Notes under the pieces: model-generated
What the model saw: only the letters and a program-made list of their open reading frames with translations
Databases searched by the model: none
What the model was told of the DNA's origin: nothing
Program-made: the position numbers and the translations under genes
Part shown: piece by piece, positions 63,918-64,000 of the stretch
How the letters are laid out: each line of letters opens with the position of its first letter
How positions within the stretch are numbered: the stretch's first letter is position 1
Assembly (NCBI GenBank): GCA_002427105.1
Contig: DIPM01000029.1
Coordinates: 34,324-98,323 of the forward strand
Direction: 5' to 3'
DNA from: Marinilabiliaceae bacterium UBA5488
GTDB taxonomy: Bacteria > Bacteroidota > Bacteroidia > Bacteroidales > Marinilabiliaceae
DNA: 64,000 bases

Positions 63918-64000
63918 CTATTGCAGGGTGTCGGCTCCGGGGTCAGTTGATTGAAAATATTTTAATTTTATGTTTTAACCTAGATTGAGCGATTTGTGCA

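Overview
The window is a 64 kb stretch of a Bacteroidota chromosome, most likely from a Bacteroidales/Marinilabiliales-type polysaccharide degrader. Four things support this. There is a SusC/SusD pair with a GH16 glucanase. There are many short lipoproteins with an LxxC lipobox (NigD-like, DUF4249, FKBP-type). Start sites lack a Shine-Dalgarno, and several genes have Bacteroidota-type promoters (TTG, 19-21 nt, TAnnTTTG). Gene sets such as recF-dciA-ndk with a TPR gene and ribH are also typical of the phylum. I see no prophage, CRISPR array, integrase or intact transposase. Most of the window is ordinary chromosomal backbone with a few accessory clusters.

Layout. 1-5 kb: the 3' part of pyrD, a DUF4105/Lnb-type membrane protein, two thioredoxin-fold exported proteins and a serine hydrolase. 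5-15 kb: a TPR protein, gyrA divergent from clpC, another TPR protein, then thrC with a phosphoglycerate-mutase-like gene that is probably the homoserine kinase. 15-25 kb: an AddA-like helicase-nuclease, a cupin, pyrB-pyrI, an M18 aminopeptidase, a GH3/beta-lactamase fusion with an eroded GH3 half, and a lone response regulator. 25-36 kb: a polysaccharide utilisation locus on the minus strand (membrane-spanning LuxR-type regulator, SusC, SusD, PKD-domain glycan-binding lipoprotein, GH16 enzyme), predicted to act on beta-1,3-glucan. Its GH16 gene is bracketed by two related inverted-repeat elements. 36-40 kb: a PorE-like TPR/PD40/OmpA protein, plsC and a DUF3078 outer-membrane protein.

40-47 kb holds an ECF sigma factor operon: sigma, a membrane-anchored probable anti-sigma factor, a DUF4097-like exported protein and two small outer-membrane barrels. 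A TonB-dependent receptor and a DUF4249 lipoprotein follow. Its promoter is a full consensus match whose -7 box lies inside a perfect 26-bp dyad. This is the best candidate here for an incompletely described envelope system. 47-52 kb: a NigD-like lipoprotein, a TorF-like barrel and a DHH phosphoesterase followed by three FKBP-fold lipoproteins with progressive loss of the active site. 51-55 kb: ndk, dciA, recF, a TPR membrane protein, ribH, tRNA-Tyr and tRNA-Gly. 55-64 kb: an OmpA/coiled-coil-HhH pair, a SusB-type GH97 alpha-glucosidase, a 53-residue orphan protein with its own promoter and terminator, a cold-shock protein, a MaoC hydratase, an RNA methyltransferase, ferritin, and biotin carboxylase with its biotin carrier. 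The last 185 bp are non-coding and contain a degenerate tandem repeat.

Pathways visible in part: pyrimidine synthesis (pyrD, pyrB, pyrI), threonine synthesis (ThrB-type kinase plus ThrC), alpha- and beta-glucan breakdown, replication and repair (GyrA, RecF, DciA, AddA-like), protein quality control (ClpC), and acyl-CoA carboxylation. Intrinsic terminators are numerous and well formed. They separate most transcription units cleanly.
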